Source: CBDHFQ01 sp965262565
GTDB taxonomy: Bacteria > Bacteroidota > Bacteroidia > J057
Direction: 5' to 3'
Assembly: GCA_965262565.1 (NCBI GenBank)
Contig: CBDHFQ010000024.1
Span: forward strand, 62,001 to 126,000
DNA length: 64,000 nt
Shown here one piece after another: positions 17,346 through 27,429 of the stretch. The first letter of the stretch is position 1. Each line of letters begins with the position of its first letter. The position numbers and the translations under genes are program-made. The notes beneath the pieces are model-generated. The model was not told the origin of the DNA. It did no database searches and saw only the letters and a program-made list of their open reading frames with translations.

Positions 17346-19613
17346 ATGAATTTCTTTCATCTCATCATCAGATCGGCAGATCAATTTTATCAACGTAAAC
17401 TTCTCAATAGCAGATATTTGGGAAGAGTGGGGATTATTGCCGGATTTTTGCTCATTATGACACTAATGATGCCCTCCTCTTTCCGTATTAGATTTGAATA
17501 CGAGGTGGGAAAATCTTGGCAAGAATCTAACTTATACGCTCCCTTTGACTTTCCTATTATCAAATCTCCCGATAGCATTCAAGCTCAGAGAAAAGCGATG
17601 ATAAGTCAAGTGCGGAAAATCTTCAAGTTGGATACTACTAACATTCATATTTCCTCACAAAGGGTATCAGAGCGATTTAGTGAACTGTTTGAACATCTCG
17701 AACAATACGAATCTGCCCTCGTCGAAAAAGATACTAACATCACTAAACGACTTCAGCAACAATATTTCATTCCAAATTTGAAAATTTCTCCTAAGTTGTT
17801 GAGGAATTCATTGAATAATGGCAGTCCGGGAAGATTAGAGAGAAAAGCCAGGCAGTTAATGGATAGCGTTTACCAAAGGGGGTTAATACATTACCCTAAA
17901 GAAGATACCTTGGGAGATGTAGTGTCGTTAAGGTATGAATTAGCTCAAGAAAAAGTAGTACCTGTAGCAAAACTGTTCCGAATAAACCAATTAAACAAAT
18001 TCGTTTATGATCAAACATCCAATTTAAATGAACAGGAAAGAAATATTCTTCAAAAAGTATTACAAGAAGAATTAGAACCCAATTACGTTTACAGTGAAAC
18101 CCTTACCCAGAAAGAGATAGAACGAAGACAAGCGCTCATTTCTCCTGTGTTTGGCAAAATTCGAAAAAATACCCTCATCATTAGTAAAGGAGAGAGAGTA
18201 GATAAAGAAACGGATGCTATTCTTAAGTCTATGATGAAGGAAAAGGCGGAGCGTTTTGGGGAAGAAAGCAGATGGAGTATTTTTCTGAGTCAGATGCTTC
18301 TTATTTTTCTGATAATTCTGATTCTTCTCGTGTATTTAAGTGTCAATCAGCCGAGGATTTACTTTAATAATTCCAAACTCAGTTTAATTTTATTAACCCT
18401 TCTTCTTGCTGTAGGGTCAATGGTGGCAGCCACGCATCTTACAGATATAGCATCTCGCTTTCAGGAAATTGTTAACTCTGATCTCTACCTGGCTTATATC
18501 TATATGGCACCTGCCTGTATAGTTCCTATCTTTGTGTGCAATTTTTTTGGCCATAGAACTGCCTTCCTCTGTAATTTATTGATTGCTCTTTATGGTGGAA
18601 TACTTATTAGAGGTGGGCTAGAATATGTTTTTGTTCAAATCATCTCAGGTTCTGTAGCGGTTTATAGCATGAGGAGATTGCGTAAAAGAGAGTTCTTATT
18701 TTACACCCTGGCCTATATTTTCGTGGCTTATACTGTTTCCTTTCTGGCTTATAATTTATACAGCAAAGGAAATTTCTTTGATATAAATTATACTAACTTC
18801 TCGCTTTTTGGTCTCAATATTTTAATTACTGCCCTGGCATACAATCTCATTTACGTTTATGAAAGGATTTTTGGAGTTACTTCAGATCTCACCTTTTTGG
18901 AATTACTCGATACCAATCATCCATTGCTACAGGAACTGGCTCATAAAGCACCTGGAACGTTTCAGCATAGTCTGCAGGTAGCCAGTATTGCAGAGTCTAC
19001 GGTTAATGTCATTGGAGGAAATGGATTGCTTACACATGTAGGTGCCCTTTATCACGATCTCGGAAAAATGAGTCAGCCATATTACTTCATTGAAAATATG
19101 AGTAGTGCTGATGAGAATCCGCATAATGATATTGATTGCGAAGAAAGCGCAGAGATTATTATTGGTCATGTGCAAGCTGGAGTTGAGATTGCCTTAAAAC
19201 ATAGCTTGCCCAAGGAAATCATTGAATTTATAGAAACTCATCACGGTACTACGAGAGTTGAATATTTTTATCGCCAATACTTAAAAGAAAAAAATTGTCA
19301 GGCTCCCGAAAATGAAGTTTCCTTCAGATATAAAGGGCCTAGACCATTCTCTAAAGAAACAGCCGTTTTGATGATTGCAGATTCAGTAGAAGCTGCTTCT
19401 CGGGCCGTTAAACATCTTACCCCTGAAAAAGTAAGAAATTTGGTAGATGGGATCATTGATCATAAAATAAAAGATCGCCAATTAGAAAATTCTAACCTGA
19501 CCTTTAAAGATATATCGACGATAAGAGAGGTGATTTATAAACAAATTTTAAATATTCATCACGCCAGATTAGAGTATCCTGAAGAAAAAGAAACTAAGCC
19601 TATAGGGGTTTAA
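17346..19613 (+). CDS. 7TM-HD membrane phosphodiesterase (PgpH family)
   Basis: The 755-residue protein has an N-terminal membrane anchor (about 27-43), a long extracytoplasmic 7TMR-HDED region (to about 310), seven membrane helices (about 315-520) and a cytoplasmic HD domain. Metal-binding residues are visible in APGTFQHSLQVA (His about 540) and ALYHDLGKM (His-Asp about 569-570). Related PgpH proteins hydrolyse cyclic di-AMP to control osmotic and cell-wall homeostasis. The c-di-AMP substrate is inferred from the family. The gene is monocistronic, ending in a hairpin. Confidence 0.88.
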   Translation: MNFFHLIIRSADQFYQRKLLNSRYLGRVGIIAGFLLIMTLMMPSSFRIRFEYEVGKSWQESNLYAPFDFPIIKSPDSIQAQRKAMISQVRKIFKLDTTNIHISSQRVSERFSELFEHLEQYESALVEKDTNITKRLQQQYFIPNLKISPKLLRNSLNNGSPGRLERKARQLMDSVYQRGLIHYPKEDTLGDVVSLRYELAQEKVVPVAKLFRINQLNKFVYDQTSNLNEQERNILQKVLQEELEPNYVYSETLTQKEIERRQALISPVFGKIRKNTLIISKGERVDKETDAILKSMMKEKAERFGEESRWSIFLSQMLLIFLIILILLVYLSVNQPRIYFNNSKLSLILLTLLLAVGSMVAATHLTDIASRFQEIVNSDLYLAYIYMAPACIVPIFVCNFFGHRTAFLCNLLIALYGGILIRGGLEYVFVQIISGSVAVYSMRRLRKREFLFYTLAYIFVAYTVSFLAYNLYSKGNFFDINYTNFSLFGLNILITALAYNLIYVYERIFGVTSDLTFLELLDTNHPLLQELAHKAPGTFQHSLQVASIAESTVNVIGGNGLLTHVGALYHDLGKMSQPYYFIENMSSADENPHNDIDCEESAEIIIGHVQAGVEIALKHSLPKEIIEFIETHHGTTRVEYFYRQYLKEKNCQAPENEVSFRYKGPRPFSKETAVLMIADSVEAASRAVKHLTPEKVRNLVDGIIDHKIKDRQLENSNLTFKDISTIREVIYKQILNIHHARLEYPEEKETKPIGV

Positions 19614-19616
19614 ATG

Positions 19617-19647
19617 TCATTCCTAACTGTTGACGGCTTAGGAATGA
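19617..19647 (+). terminator. Hairpin after the HD phosphodiesterase gene
   Basis: A perfect 10-bp stem (TCATTCCTAA and TTAGGAATGA) with an 11-nt loop begins 3 bp after the stop codon. The following T-run is short (TTT), so it may be a weak terminator or a transcript-stabilising hairpin. Confidence 0.55.
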
Positions 19648-19694
19648 TTTATGACAGTTGACAAAACTTACATTAATTAATCCATTTCCTATCC

Positions 19695-19702
19695 TAATTT
19701 TG
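19695..19702 (+). promoter_or_regulatory. Possible -7 promoter element before the TauE/SafE gene
   Basis: TAATTTTG fits the TAnnTTTG consensus and lies 20 bp before the ATG at 19723. A matching TTG at the right distance is not evident. Confidence 0.35.
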
Positions 19703-19722
19703 CAACAAGCTAAATTTTCAGG

Positions 19723-20556
19723 ATGGAATTTATTGATGTTTCAGGATATTCTTTCGCTTTTATTATAGGTGTTTTAATGGGGTTAGTAGGAGCTGGTGGC
19801 TCTCTCATGATGCCCGTCATGATTTACATCTTTTTAATAGAAGAAACGCTGGCTACAGGCTATGCACTATTTTTGGTCGGAATTACCGCTTCCTTCGGAG
19901 CCATTAAAAAAATTCAACAAGGGGAATTGGATTATCGATTAGCTGCCTTACTGGGGTTTCCCATGATCGTTTCTACCTTATATGCCAGGATGTATCTCAT
20001 ACACGCCATTCCTGAATACATCATCCTGATGAACATCATTACCATTGAACGTAAAACCTTCATCATGGTATTATTTGCCATTATGCTTCTACTTTCAGCC
20101 CTTTCAATGACAGGCATATGGAAACCTATAAGTGGAGATAATGGATCTACACAAGATGGGCCATGGGAATGGAACAGAATCTCAGGAATTATTTCGATTG
20201 GAGCCATAATAGGAGTATTAGCAGGATTGGTAGGTGCAGGTGGAGGAATATTATTAGTCCCAGTACTGGTCATTTTCTTAAAATTTCCGATGAAAACTGC
20301 TGTAGGCACCTCCCTTATGGTCATCGCAGTGAAATCAATATCGGGATTTGCCGGCGACATTTACATATTAGGAGATAGTATGGAATGGAAATTTTTATTA
20401 ACACTCTCTTCATTAATGATCTCGGGAATATTCGTTGGCATTTATCTTTCCTCCCAAGTTCCTGGCCAAAGATTGAAAGTTGTCTTTGGATGGATCATGA
20501 TGGCTATGGTAAGCTTTATCTGTTATAGAGAATTGATCCTCCCCCTTTTCTACTAA
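19723..20556 (+). CDS. TauE/SafE-family membrane permease
   Basis: The 277-residue inner-membrane protein has about eight hydrophobic helices. It carries the internal repeat typical of the family, GLVGAGGSLMMPVMIY near 20-35 and GLVGAGGGILLVPVLVIF near 167-184. TauE/SafE proteins export sulfite or sulfonate-related anions, but family members have varied substrates and none can be assigned here. The gene stands between a hairpin and the convergent NamZ-type gene. Confidence 0.85.
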   Translation: MEFIDVSGYSFAFIIGVLMGLVGAGGSLMMPVMIYIFLIEETLATGYALFLVGITASFGAIKKIQQGELDYRLAALLGFPMIVSTLYARMYLIHAIPEYIILMNIITIERKTFIMVLFAIMLLLSALSMTGIWKPISGDNGSTQDGPWEWNRISGIISIGAIIGVLAGLVGAGGGILLVPVLVIFLKFPMKTAVGTSLMVIAVKSISGFAGDIYILGDSMEWKFLLTLSSLMISGIFVGIYLSSQVPGQRLKVVFGWIMMAMVSFICYRELILPLFY

Positions 20557-20604
20557 CTTACTATGGTTCGTTGGCACAAATACCCCTAACTATCCCCAAC
20601 CTCC

Positions 20605-21936
20605 CTAGTTCGGATACATCAGATAGGCTTTACGCATCTCTTTAAATGTCGCCAAATCGCCTTGCCAATCATTCCAAATATCTTCTACTTCCTTACCAGA
20701 CCTAATATCTGCTTTAAAGGCATCATAACCGGGCCATCTTTCAAATCCCTTTTTAAAGAATGCTTCCTTACTGTTTATTTCTGATTGTACCAAAAAGTCT
20801 CTCATCAATTGCATACTCATTAAAAAAAGCGATTTTCCATCAGTTCTTCCTTCGAACGTATAGCCATAGCACAATTCATCCTGATATTTGGGATATTTGG
20901 ATTTTCCTGGAAGAGATATAGGGGTAAATTGAGTAGGCAGGAGTTGTAAGGACATTCTCGCCGTCGCTTCCCGCATCGTATCCGGCTGAAACCACGGACT
21001 TCCCAGTAAGGTAAAGGCATCATCTGTTCCCCTTCCGACACTGACATTCGTAGGCTCAAACCAACAAATAGCTGGATAAAGATACGCGGAATATTCTGTT
21101 CCCAAATTTGGAGAAGGGGGAATCCATGTCAATCCCGTTTCCTCCCATTTCATTTGATGTTCATATCCTTTACATGCTATGAGTTTAATGTTAAGTGCAT
21201 CAGCTTCGTTGATCCAGGCTTCACCAACGACCATCGCTGCATATTCGGTTATCGTCATTCCATGGACAACAGGAACTTCATGTAATCCGATAAAAGATTG
21301 GTGGGCTTTCTGCATGATAGGGCCTTCCACATACCAACCATTAGGATTGGGCCTGTCCAATATGACTATTTCCGTTTGAGTTTCTGCACAAGCCTCCATC
21401 ACATAGCTCATGGTAGATATATAGGTATAGTATCGGGTTCCCACATCCTGAATATCAAAAATGACTACCTCCACCTCTTCCAATTCAGCTCCATCGGGTT
21501 TCCGTTGTTTTCCATACAAAGAAACAATGGGTAAGCCTGTTTCTTCATCCTTTCCAGAAGCGACTTTTTCTCCGGCATCCGCTGTACCTCTAAACCCATG
21601 CTCAGGTGAAAATACCTTTACAATATTCATTCCCGTCGCTAATAACGTATCTACCAAATGAACACGATCATACACCATCGAAGTATGATTAGCCACCACC
21701 GCAATAGACTTCCCTGATAATTCCTCCAGGTGGGATTCGATTAGCACTTCCGCTCCTAATTTGACTCGGGAATTGACGTTATTACCCAGCACAGACCTTG
21801 AATTCGTAGCGTCTTCCATCTCTGAAGTTGATTCTTCTGTTGATATTTCTTTTTCAGAAGAAGAGGAAGCACATCCTAAAAAGCTTAAGAGGATGCAAAT
21901 TCCCCAAATCCTCCTTAAATTGATTTCTTTATTCAT
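20605..21936 (-). CDS. DUF1343 / NamZ-type exo-beta-N-acetylmuramidase lipoprotein
   Basis: The protein is about 443 residues if it starts at the ATG at 21936; an upstream ATG would add 8. It has a lipobox (LSFLGC) and so should be lipid-anchored. The body matches DUF1343, now linked to NamZ exo-muramidases that remove terminal MurNAc from peptidoglycan fragments. Visible segments are KVFSPEHGFRG, IFDIQDVGTRYYTYISTM, DRPNPNG, PVVHGMTITEYA, and FEPTNVSVGRGTD. A role in cell-wall recycling is inferred from the family. Its start is only 16 bp from that of the divergent permease. Confidence 0.85.
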   Translation of the reverse strand: MNKEINLRRIWGICILLSFLGCASSSSEKEISTEESTSEMEDATNSRSVLGNNVNSRVKLGAEVLIESHLEELSGKSIAVVANHTSMVYDRVHLVDTLLATGMNIVKVFSPEHGFRGTADAGEKVASGKDEETGLPIVSLYGKQRKPDGAELEEVEVVIFDIQDVGTRYYTYISTMSYVMEACAETQTEIVILDRPNPNGWYVEGPIMQKAHQSFIGLHEVPVVHGMTITEYAAMVVGEAWINEADALNIKLIACKGYEHQMKWEETGLTWIPPSPNLGTEYSAYLYPAICWFEPTNVSVGRGTDDAFTLLGSPWFQPDTMREATARMSLQLLPTQFTPISLPGKSKYPKYQDELCYGYTFEGRTDGKSLFLMSMQLMRDFLVQSEINSKEAFFKKGFERWPGYDAFKADIRSGKEVEDIWNDWQGDLATFKEMRKAYLMYPN

Positions 21937-21952
21937 GATAATATTCCACAGC

Positions 21953-23248
21953 ATGCTCAATAAGTTAAAGTTTGAGTACTTTTTTGCTAGAAAAATTACT
22001 TTCTCCGGTCAGCGGGCCATTTCCCATTTAGTTGTTCGTTTGTCCCTGGCAAGTATTGCATTGGCTGTGGCTACGATGGAAATCTCCGTATCCATTGTTC
22101 AGGGATTCGAAACAGCCATACAGGAAAAGGTATTTGGCTTCTTTTCGCATGTGCAATTAGGGAATTATTTTCGAGAAGTGGACATATTGGAAACGCCCTT
22201 AACAGAAGATCCTCAATTATTATCAGAATTAACCGCAATACCCAATGTGGAAAAAATTACGCCCTATGTCATTTTGCCAGGTTTGAGCCGATCAGACTCT
22301 GCCCAATTAGTCGTCCAAATGAAAGGGGTAAATGCGGAATACAACTGGCAATTTTTTAACGACATCTTGCGGAAAGGTCGTCTACCAGAAATTGGAGGAG
22401 AAAAAGAAAGCCTGGAAGTCCTCATTTCCCGAAAACATGCCAATAAATTGGTCCTTGATACGGGAGATTATGTGAGAATCTTCTTTTTGAGGGATTCGGT
22501 AGCGAAACAACGAAGATTGACTGTGGTGGGCATTTATGAAAGTGGGATGGAGGAATTTGATTCCTACATTATGATGACGGATATAAGGGTATTACAAAGG
22601 ATCCAACGGTTGGAAAAGGATGAAGTAGTGGGTTATGAAGTGAGGCTAAAAAATGCGGAGGAAGTATGCCAGTTTCAATTTACTTCCCAATTTCCCTTTA
22701 TGGGATATGCCTGCTCTGATCCTATTTGGGCTGCTGCAGATACCTTAAATATTATGACGCCTTATCAATACGGAGCCGAACCCATTCCGCAACTCTTCCC
22801 GGATATTTTTGAGTGGTTGGAGCTAACGTACCAAAATGTGTGGTTCATCTTATTGCTGATGATGACGGTAGCTATTATTAATATGTCTTCTGTGGTATTA
22901 ATTTTGATCATCGAGCGAACTCAAACGATTGGTATTCTGAAGTCTTTAGGATTAGCTGCCTACAGAATTCGTCGGATGTTTGTGATGAACGCTTTTTTAT
23001 TGATTTTGGTGGGAGTATTAGTGGGCAATGCGATGGGACTGGGTGTGTTATATTCTCAATATCAATGGGGATGGTTAAAGTTGAATCAGGAATCGTACTT
23101 CATCAATCAAGTCCCTGTCGCCTGGGTGTGGGGAAGATTTTTAGCTGTGAATGTAGGGGTGATGTTGATTTGTACTTTATTCATGTTTATTCCTACCACC
23201 ATCATTTCCAGGATTCGTCCGGTAGCTGCGATTCGGTTTGATACGTAA
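21953..23248 (+). CDS. LolC/LolE-like ABC transporter permease (FtsX domain)
   Basis: The protein is 431 residues from the ATG at 21953. A longer reading from 21761 would overlap the opposite gene and lacks family similarity, so it is rejected. The start LKFEYFFARKITFSGQ and the membrane helix plus large extracytoplasmic region resemble LolC/E permeases that release lipoproteins from the inner membrane. Three C-terminal helices follow, with LLMMTVAIINMSSVVLIL and TQTIGILKSLGLAAYRIR. The ATPase partner (LolD) is not adjacent. Confidence 0.85.
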   Translation: MLNKLKFEYFFARKITFSGQRAISHLVVRLSLASIALAVATMEISVSIVQGFETAIQEKVFGFFSHVQLGNYFREVDILETPLTEDPQLLSELTAIPNVEKITPYVILPGLSRSDSAQLVVQMKGVNAEYNWQFFNDILRKGRLPEIGGEKESLEVLISRKHANKLVLDTGDYVRIFFLRDSVAKQRRLTVVGIYESGMEEFDSYIMMTDIRVLQRIQRLEKDEVVGYEVRLKNAEEVCQFQFTSQFPFMGYACSDPIWAAADTLNIMTPYQYGAEPIPQLFPDIFEWLELTYQNVWFILLLMMTVAIINMSSVVLILIIERTQTIGILKSLGLAAYRIRRMFVMNAFLLILVGVLVGNAMGLGVLYSQYQWGWLKLNQESYFINQVPVAWVWGRFLAVNVGVMLICTLFMFIPTTIISRIRPVAAIRFDT

Positions 23249-23261
23249 GTAAAAATGATGA

Positions 23262-24212
23262 TTATTTTCCCTTCCTCCTACCCCATTTCCGTCCTGATTT
23301 ACTCTTATCTGGCGGATTGTGTCTAAAAAAGTTAAGATTGAGATTCCAATAATTGAGCGGATGTTGTTGATGAATGGCGGAAAACACCTGATTGGGATCT
23401 AAAGCATCCTCCTCTGCCAAAAAAGAGGAAATATGATAGTAAACATCCGCTTCACTCATGGCATATTCCCCGAAAGATTGACCTAAACAAGCCAACAAAT
23501 CTAAATAACCGAATCCCCCAGCGATGATGTTCCAACCTGGCCACATAGACTGCAGTGCCTCCTCTATCCTGGCTAATGCCCGCCCAAAATATAGGGTTTC
23601 TGTATCCATATCTATAGCCATCCCATATTTATCCATCGTTCTCCCCTCCAATAAAAAACCGCCATCTTCCTTATTTAACAAAATGGGAATAATAGATGCA
23701 CCTAAGAGTCCCATCTCTTTGACAGGCATATCAAAGTACCAAATCCTGATCGCTCCTCCCTTTTTGAGAATAATAAACTGATCTTTCTCAGCATGATTCG
23801 TTTCCTCGGTAAAATCAGCAAAGGTACAAGCACCTTTATCAAGTCGCTGAAATTCAGAATATCCAGAATCTAATGATTGTTCTATGTCCAACATCCCATG
23901 TCGGGCACATACAACTGTCCATCCTCTCCACACACTTTCAAGATATCTGATGTAAGCCTCCCTGATAGATTTATTGATACTCCACTTTTCCTCCCAAAAG
24001 ATTACCTTTCTTATGGATTCATCAATGAGAATACATCCTTCCATCCACGGATATTCAAGCAGAGAATACCTCTTCTCACATTGCTCTATATACTCTTTTA
24101 AATCTCTGTAGCCCAATGCCATATCCTTGGCTACATGCTCCCCTCGCCAATGGGAATAATAAATATCCAACCTATATGTAGATTGGATAATATAATTTGC
24201 CCGATGTCCCAT
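23262..24212 (-). CDS. Uncharacterised protein with an internal duplication
   Basis: I do not recognise a named family. The 316-residue protein starts MGHRANYIIQSTYRLDIYYSHW, split by the pattern MGHRANYIIQS and IYYSHWRGEH, which resembles a widespread group of unnamed bacterial proteins. No signal peptide is present, so it is likely cytoplasmic. Two halves are related: CILIDESIRKVIFWEEKW through SVWRGWTVVCARHGMLDI (about 60-107) and GMAIDMDTETLYFGRALA through SMWPGWNIIAGGFGYLDL (about 198-244). The C-terminus is basic (KSGRKWGRRKGK). It is convergent with the LolC/E-like gene. Confidence 0.6.
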   Translation of the reverse strand: MGHRANYIIQSTYRLDIYYSHWRGEHVAKDMALGYRDLKEYIEQCEKRYSLLEYPWMEGCILIDESIRKVIFWEEKWSINKSIREAYIRYLESVWRGWTVVCARHGMLDIEQSLDSGYSEFQRLDKGACTFADFTEETNHAEKDQFIILKKGGAIRIWYFDMPVKEMGLLGASIIPILLNKEDGGFLLEGRTMDKYGMAIDMDTETLYFGRALARIEEALQSMWPGWNIIAGGFGYLDLLACLGQSFGEYAMSEADVYYHISSFLAEEDALDPNQVFSAIHQQHPLNYWNLNLNFFRHNPPDKSKSGRKWGRRKGK

Positions 24213-24336
24213 ACATTTTTTTGATCAACATATTTATTCAATTTATTAACGTATAGACAGCAAAATTACGATAAATAATAGATAAAAGATTACGACTAAT
24301 TTATCCTATCAGCCTAATCTGCCTTCATATATCCTA

Positions 24337-24797
24337 TCAATAATCCTGAAAATTTATCGCACATTCTGGCCAATTGAGGTTCTTCTGGCCTCCCAACGCC
24401 AGCCGCGGATAGGATGTCTCCATCAGGGAAATAAAAAAATAAACTGGATCAACAATAGGGTTGCCATTGTTATTTGAGCAGGCTATTCCAGGATTCCCGT
24501 CTGGAAAGGTAGCTTTCAAGGCAAAAATAAAGCATAGGTCCAAAATTGAACCTGTTTGGTTGGCTGTCGATTCATCATAGCAATTCTGAGTTTTATATGT
24601 GAATGATTAAAATGCTGTACCAAAGGAATTATTTGAGTGCGTTGGCTTGAATAGAGTAATCCATAAGATATTTCCTCATCCCTATTAGGTTCCTCCGTAC
24701 TTAAAAGAGGAGCCAGTATGCACTGTATAGAGACGAAAAAGGCTACCAGATCTTTATAGGAATTGCCCAACATCGGATACTTACCCAGGTTCAGCAT
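24337..24797 (-). pseudogene. Uncharacterised small gene apparently split by a frameshift
   Basis: Two overlapping minus-strand reading frames occur, 24797-24516 (93 codons, from an ATG) and 24543-24337 (from a TTG). They would form one protein of about 150 residues if the T-run at 24542-24545 (minus-strand TTTT) had one more T, giving the join KQVQF-LDLCFIFAL. The protein is unrecognised. It starts 9 bp after the stop of the permease upstream, like a third member of that transcript. It could be a decayed gene, a sequencing error, or two chance frames. Confidence 0.4.
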
Positions 24798-24806
24798 ACA
24801 TAAATA

Positions 24807-27216
24807 CTACTCATACCTCAATGCTTCTGCAGGATTTCTTCGAGCAGACCTGATGGCGTGATAACTAATTGTAAGCATAGCTATGAATAAAGCCAATGTC
24901 CCTCCCAATATAAACAACAGCCAATGGATCTCTATTCTGTAAGCGAAGGTTTCTAACCAATTGGACATTAAGATATAGGTAATTGGGCTAAAAATGAAGA
25001 AGGCCAGCAACACAAGTAGAGCTATATTTTTCGATAATCCTATCAAAATTTGCTCTATAGAAGCACCTAAAATTTTTCGAATGCCGATTTCTTTTATTTT
25101 TCGCTCCGTAGTGATAGCAGAAAGTCCAAATAGCCCCATACAAGCGATTAAAATAGCCAAAATAGCCATCAGGCTGACCACTGATTGCATTTGTTGTTCA
25201 GAGCTATACAATTCTGCGAAATGTTCATCCAGGAAAGAGTACTCAAAAGGCCACGAAGGAATCATTTCTCCCCAGGTCTTTTGAACATCAGCGATCCCGG
25301 CAGCTATATTCTCTCCATTAATCTTGACCGACATTTCACTATATCCCCATTCAGGATGTACCACCATAGCTAATGTATTTATATCATAGTGTAAGGAGTT
25401 GAAATGAAAATCTTTAGTTATGCCAATGATAGTTCCCAGCGAATCATCAGGATACCAGCTATGTCCTGCAGATACTCCTATTAATTCTTCCTCCCCAATT
25501 TCTTCAGCCAGCGATTCATTAATGATGTATGCAAGCCCATTATCCCTCACGCGTTCCTTAGAAAACGTTCTCCCTTCTACCAATTCTATCTCATACACAT
25601 CTAAATAATCGTAATCTACATTCACATTACTCGGCGTCAACCCTCTAACTGTATCCGTCCTCAATTTAAAGCCCCACTGGTGAAAATTATTGCCTAACCG
25701 TTGTCCTGAAGCTGTAACTCCCTTAACATGTGCACTTCTTAATAACTCCTCTTTTAGCGTCTCGAATTGCTCATTAGCCTCCTGGTTCATGTCTACTAAC
25801 ATGATATGGTCTTTATTAAACCCAATATCTTTATTTTTGATAAAAGTACAATTGTTGGACAACAAGCAGCGTGCTGACAATCATAGCTATGGCTAATCCA
25901 AATTGAAGAACAACCAATGAACTTCTAAAAATGGATTTATTCCCTTTGATATCTCCTCCTTTGAGCACTTTGGTAGGATCAAAAGAAGCTAAATAGAAAG
26001 ACGGATAGATCCCTGCCAATAAACCTAATAATAAAGTAATACCGAGCGCCACACCTATTAACCAGGGTTTATCCCAAAAATAGGTCATAGATAATTCCCT
26101 TCCGATCATCTCATTTAAGAGCGGAGTAAAAAGGAGGTTGATAAAGATAGCAATGACAAAAGCAAACAGTCCCAACATTAGAGATTCCACCACAAATTGA
26201 GCAAACAATTGTGATTTCTTAGCGCCTACCGTTTTTCGAATACCCACTTCTTTCCACCGATGGGAAGCTCTTGCTGTCATTAAATTCATAAAGTTTACAG
26301 CTGCTATTAATAGGATAAATAGTCCCACTAAAGCAAAAATATCCAGATAGGCTCCATTAAATTTGCGATAATTTTGGTAGTCGTGTTCTATATCCATAGA
26401 ACCCAGATGTACATCTGTAAGTGGTTGATAAAATAGTTTGTAGTAGTTAGTTACATTATCATCATCTCCTTCATCTGGTGGCATATATCTAAGGAGAAAT
26501 TCAGGCATTTTACTTTCAAAATCCTTGATATCCGTTCCTTCTTCAAATAACAGATAGCTTACTAAATAATTGCTCCCAAATTGCGCATTAAAATTAGAGT
26601 CGGTTTGTATATAGGTCTCCATCGAAAGCAACGCATCAAACTGCAAATGAGAATTCTCGGGTACATTTTCGAACACACCTGAAACTGTAAAAGATCTATC
26701 TCCCATTCTCAAGGTTTGGTTAATAGGGTCTTGATCATTAAAAAATCGCCTGGCTGTTTCTTCACTAATGGCCATGGTATTCGGCTCATCCAGTACTGTC
26801 TCTCTATCTCCCTTGAGCATGGGAAAATCAAACATCCTTAAAAAAGAACTATCTACGGTTACTGTTCTCTCGATGATTAATTTCGTAGCATTCAGTTCAA
26901 ATAATCGCTTTCCTCTGTTCCAATATCTCGTATAGTTTAATACTTCGGGATAGTCCTTATATAAATTTGGAGCCATCCCTGGCATGGAAAGCGCTACATT
27001 TTGGGTGTTTGTTCCCGTGAAGCTTTGTACTTCATCTAAGCGATAAATTTGATTTTTTTGTGGATGAAACTGATCAAAACTGCGCTCATCCTGAATAAAT
27101 AGATAGATCAATGAGCAAGCTGCTATCCCAAAAGCCAAGCTGGCAATATTGATGAAAGAGAAAAGAGGTTGTTGGAGCGAGTTTCGAAAAGCAATTTTTA
27201 GGTAGTTACGCAGCAT
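24807..27216 (-). pseudogene. MacB/FtsX-type ABC transporter permease, frameshifted
   Basis: This is a member of the roughly 800-residue Bacteroidota permease family with two MacB periplasmic-core and FtsX units, usually linked to efflux or stress response. The reading frame is broken. The first part (27216-25831, 461 codons) ends ...LVVQQLYFYQK, and the second part (25880-24807) resumes ...NKDIGFNKDHIMLVDM. Deleting one base from the five-A run (minus strand, 25834-25838) gives the family-like join LYFYQNKDIGFNKDH. Either a recent mutation or a sequencing slip. The C-terminus, SARRNPAEALRYE, is intact. Confidence 0.85.
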
Positions 27217-27429
27217 AGGGCTTTAAATTGATAAATGGATTCAATAGTATATCGCTAAAGACTTCGCAAATCATAAAAGGTCGCATGATAGGGAAATAAG
27301 GCTCATCCCATCCTATATGAGTTGAATAAATTGTAACAAATCACACAAATCTATAGGTGAGTTATACTTATATTCACAAATCTCTATGTAAAAGAGATGA
27401 TTCATTAGATATTAGAAAATCAGCGTTAA

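Noticed and set aside
21761..21952. 64-codon upstream extension of the LolC/E-like permease
   Set aside because: It overlaps the opposite-strand NamZ gene, has no similarity to the family, and the ATG at 21953 matches the usual permease start.
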